The translations under genes were made by a program, and so were the position numbers. From the NCBI GenBank assembly GCA_947627585.1, contig CANQWP010000012.1:1-13368 (forward strand): DNA of 13,368 bases, written 5' to 3'. Positions within the stretch are counted from its first letter, which is position 1, and each line of letters begins with the position of its first letter. Positions 11,322 to 13,368 of this stretch are shown one piece after another. The notes below the pieces were generated by a model. That model saw only the letters and a list, made by a program, of their open reading frames with translations. It was not told the DNA's origin and made no database searches. This DNA is from an uncultured Clostridia bacterium (GTDB lineage Bacteria > Bacillota > Clostridia > Christensenellales > UBA1242).

Positions 11322-13368
11322 TTAATAATACATCTGTTTATAGCTTTTCTTGTTGATTTTTCCTGAGCCGCCACCAAAGCGATTTCTTCTCACAAGCCAA
11401 ACAATCAAAGCAATCAGTCCGGCAAGCACAATCGCGCCACAAACGCCACCGACAACCCACCAAATCCATGAGTTGTCTTTTGCATCAATTTTGTTTGTCT
11501 TGACTTGAACAGAGAAAATGTTGTTGATTTCGACATTGTCCCAGTTCAAAGAGGTCATGTCAAGTTCAAAGTGATAACAAATGGCATCATCCAATTCTTC
11601 TTCTTCCAAAAACTTGCAAAAATCTTTGCCTTGAATTGTTGATTTGTATCCAAGTTCATCAATGAAACGATCTTGATCAAATGTGTAATCTTTATAAATG
11701 AAAATGTCTAAGCTCAGCTTTGGATCGTCTTTTGAAATTGGTTTTCTATCGCCAGAATTTTCGACAGTGATGCTTCCACTGCCCAGTTCAATTTTTTGTA
11801 CTCCGCTGTCAATTGTGAAAATTCCCGTGCAAGAATTGCTGGTGTATTTTGCAAAAATATTAAGGTCTCCAACAAAATCTCCTTCTCCAAAATTTAGTTG
11901 AAGAATGCCATCTTGGACAAATTCACTGGAGATTTTCTTAACAATTTCTTCATCGCCGTTTTGCTCGACCAAAAACCATTCGTTTGTTGGAGCATAAATT
12001 TCCCCGTCTTTTGCAGGCTTTGCCTGAGTTCTGATTCTGTATTTGCTGATTCCATACACCAAAGCATTGTTAAGCTGCAACACATCTTTTGGCGTGCCAT
12101 TGTTGGCTTGCAAAAGGCCAGGCGAAGATTCCAAGTCTTTGTTCCACTCTTCATTGTCAGTGCCCCCATAGAGTCTTGTGGAAATTGTTGCCGAAAACTT
12201 CCTTTCTGAAATTGTTATTTCATAATTTCCCGCAGTTGCCCGTGTCAAGGTTTTAATGACAATTTCAAAACCGGTAATTTCGCCGTCTGTTTCAATCATT
12301 TCAACAGCATAATTTTCATTTTGTGAAAAATGATATCCATTTCCCGATTTCAAGAAAGTTGCCGTATCAACTTCGTTGAATCTCAACGTTGAAGGATAAA
12401 AGAACTTGTGCATGTTTGTTCCGTTTACATTTTTGAAAGAATATTTTATTTTTACTTGTTGCCCATATTCCAAATTTGAGATCGATTCTTGCTTTTGTCC
12501 ATTGATTCCATCAAACACAAGAGCCCTGTCATCTGCCTTTGAAACTGAAACAGAATAACCCGCATCAAAATTTTGTAGGTATATGTTTTGTGAAGCAACA
12601 TACCAAGTTTTTTCAAAATCCCAGTCCCCATAGAAACTGTTCCAAACTTGTTGAGAGAAATACAAACATTTTCCATCCGTTATTTGCAAATTGTCAAGAT
12701 CCAACTGCGTTGGAGAAGGCGAAATAAAGTCATTGTTTGCGTTATCTTTGACCAGATATTTGCCCTGATCGCCAAAGATTTTGACTCCACTTTCTGCAAA
12801 ATGTATGTAGGAGATGTTTTGTGAAAGAGGCACTGGGCTGGCGATTTTGCCAATGACTTCTCCAGCAAAAAGTTCTCCAACTTGCGAGTTGTTTTGTGAG
12901 TTTAAGGAATTTTTCATGCCTAAGTTCATGATGCTGTTTTCAGCTTGAGAGACCTTTCCTGCAAAACCTCCAAAATTTACTGTCCCCTCAAAATTGTCTT
13001 CCAAAGCAATGTCAAAATTCGCCTTTGTGACACCAAAAAGGAAGGTTGAAGAACTCATTGTCCCCACAGCACCACCAATGTTGTGAACTTTTCTGTCGTT
13101 TCGTGAAAATTTCCATTGCCCGCCAAAGTTGTCCACCCGACAAATCACATTTGACACTTTGCAGTTTTCAAGCCCGCCAGCCATTCCGCCAAAATTCAAG
13201 TTGCTTGCAAAAGCAAGGCTGCCAGAGATTCCTGCATCAACCATTTTCACTCCAAGCGAATGTCCCGAATCAGCGGAAATTTGAACATTGTTGATTGTCA
13301 AGCCTTCAGCACGCCCAACAAGGGCCCCGACATATGACACATCGGCCTTTGAGATTTTGAAATTGATG
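11322..13368 (-). CDS. GLUG-repeat surface protein with C-terminal membrane anchor, N-terminus outside window
   Basis: The frame is open to the right edge (first full codon at 13367), so only the C-terminal 681 residues are seen. The outer part has GLUG-like repeats: YVGALVGRAEG, FGGMAGGLENC, IGGAVGTMSSS and FGGFAGKVSQA. These are beta-helix-forming units seen in bacterial adhesins. Beta-sandwich-like modules follow, with segments such as YGQQVKIKYSFKNVNGTNMH and AGNYEITISERKF. Near the C-terminus a single strong helix (WWVVGGVCGAIVLAGLIALI) is followed by VRRNRF and a basic tail ending KQMYY. There is no LPXTG, so anchoring is by the helix itself. The likely role is an envelope-displayed adhesin or matrix protein. 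A GTG at 13338-13340 lies in frame but without a ribosome binding site and inside a repeat, so it is not the start. Confidence 0.82.
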   Translation of the reverse strand, partial: INFKISKADVSYVGALVGRAEGLTINNVQISADSGHSLGVKMVDAGISGSLAFASNLNFGGMAGGLENCKVSNVICRVDNFGGQWKFSRNDRKVHNIGGAVGTMSSSTFLFGVTKANFDIALEDNFEGTVNFGGFAGKVSQAENSIMNLGMKNSLNSQNNSQVGELFAGEVIGKIASPVPLSQNISYIHFAESGVKIFGDQGKYLVKDNANNDFISPSPTQLDLDNLQITDGKCLYFSQQVWNSFYGDWDFEKTWYVASQNIYLQNFDAGYSVSVSKADDRALVFDGINGQKQESISNLEYGQQVKIKYSFKNVNGTNMHKFFYPSTLRFNEVDTATFLKSGNGYHFSQNENYAVEMIETDGEITGFEIVIKTLTRATAGNYEITISERKFSATISTRLYGGTDNEEWNKDLESSPGLLQANNGTPKDVLQLNNALVYGISKYRIRTQAKPAKDGEIYAPTNEWFLVEQNGDEEIVKKISSEFVQDGILQLNFGEGDFVGDLNIFAKYTSNSCTGIFTIDSGVQKIELGSGSITVENSGDRKPISKDDPKLSLDIFIYKDYTFDQDRFIDELGYKSTIQGKDFCKFLEEEELDDAICYHFELDMTSLNWDNVEINNIFSVQVKTNKIDAKDNSWIWWVVGGVCGAIVLAGLIALIVWLVRRNRFGGGSGKINKKSYKQMYY

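Noticed and set aside
1..13368. CRISPR array, tRNA, rRNA or insertion sequence
   Set aside because: No regularly spaced repeats, cloverleaf-like sequence, rRNA segment, transposase or terminal inverted repeats were recognised.

Overview
The window looks like chromosome from an uncultured low-GC Firmicute (Bacillota), probably a gut Clostridia-like lineage. Evidence: AT-rich composition, strong AAGGAG-type ribosome binding sites, TTG starts, TGA used as stop, a YkvI-like membrane protein, and a GLUG-repeat surface protein anchored by a C-terminal membrane helix. No name closer than the phylum is claimed.

Three regions can be told apart. (1) Left edge, minus strand: the first 17 codons of a polA-like gene (DNA polymerase I or 5'-3' exonuclease), preceded by a small three-helix membrane protein. 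Both appear to be driven by their own promoter at 456-484. (2) Positions about 7840 down to 514, minus strand: a tightly packed, apparently intact phage-derived block that reads as one transcription unit, with a promoter at one end and an intrinsic terminator at the other. Its order is: TerS-like small protein, Cys-rich zinc-finger-like protein, P22-like portal, scaffold, HK97-fold major capsid protein, small conserved phage protein, gp4-like adaptor, gp10-like beta-propeller protein, BhlA/UviB-type holin, phi-LC3-type holin. Nearly every gene overlaps or abuts the next. (3) Positions 7945 to the right end: cellular genes. These are an ABC ATPase and permease of the NitT/TauT/SsuBC type, a convergent YkvI-like membrane protein, a divergent secreted protein with a GHFCxHF motif, and the C-terminal 681 residues of a large surface protein.

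The most interesting item is the phage block. It has everything needed to build a procapsid with a portal, neck adaptor and plug, plus two holin-like proteins. It has no large terminase, integrase, repressor, replication gene, tail needle, tailspike, ejection protein or recognisable endolysin, and cellular genes bound it on both sides. The reading frames are intact and translationally coupled. This fits a domesticated capsid (a gene-transfer-agent-like particle, or an empty or cargo-carrying shell) at least as well as a randomly decaying prophage. Only comparison with related genomes and a search for a TerL elsewhere can decide. Intergenic dyads near the ABC start codon and between the divergent YkvI-like and secreted-protein genes are secondary observations.
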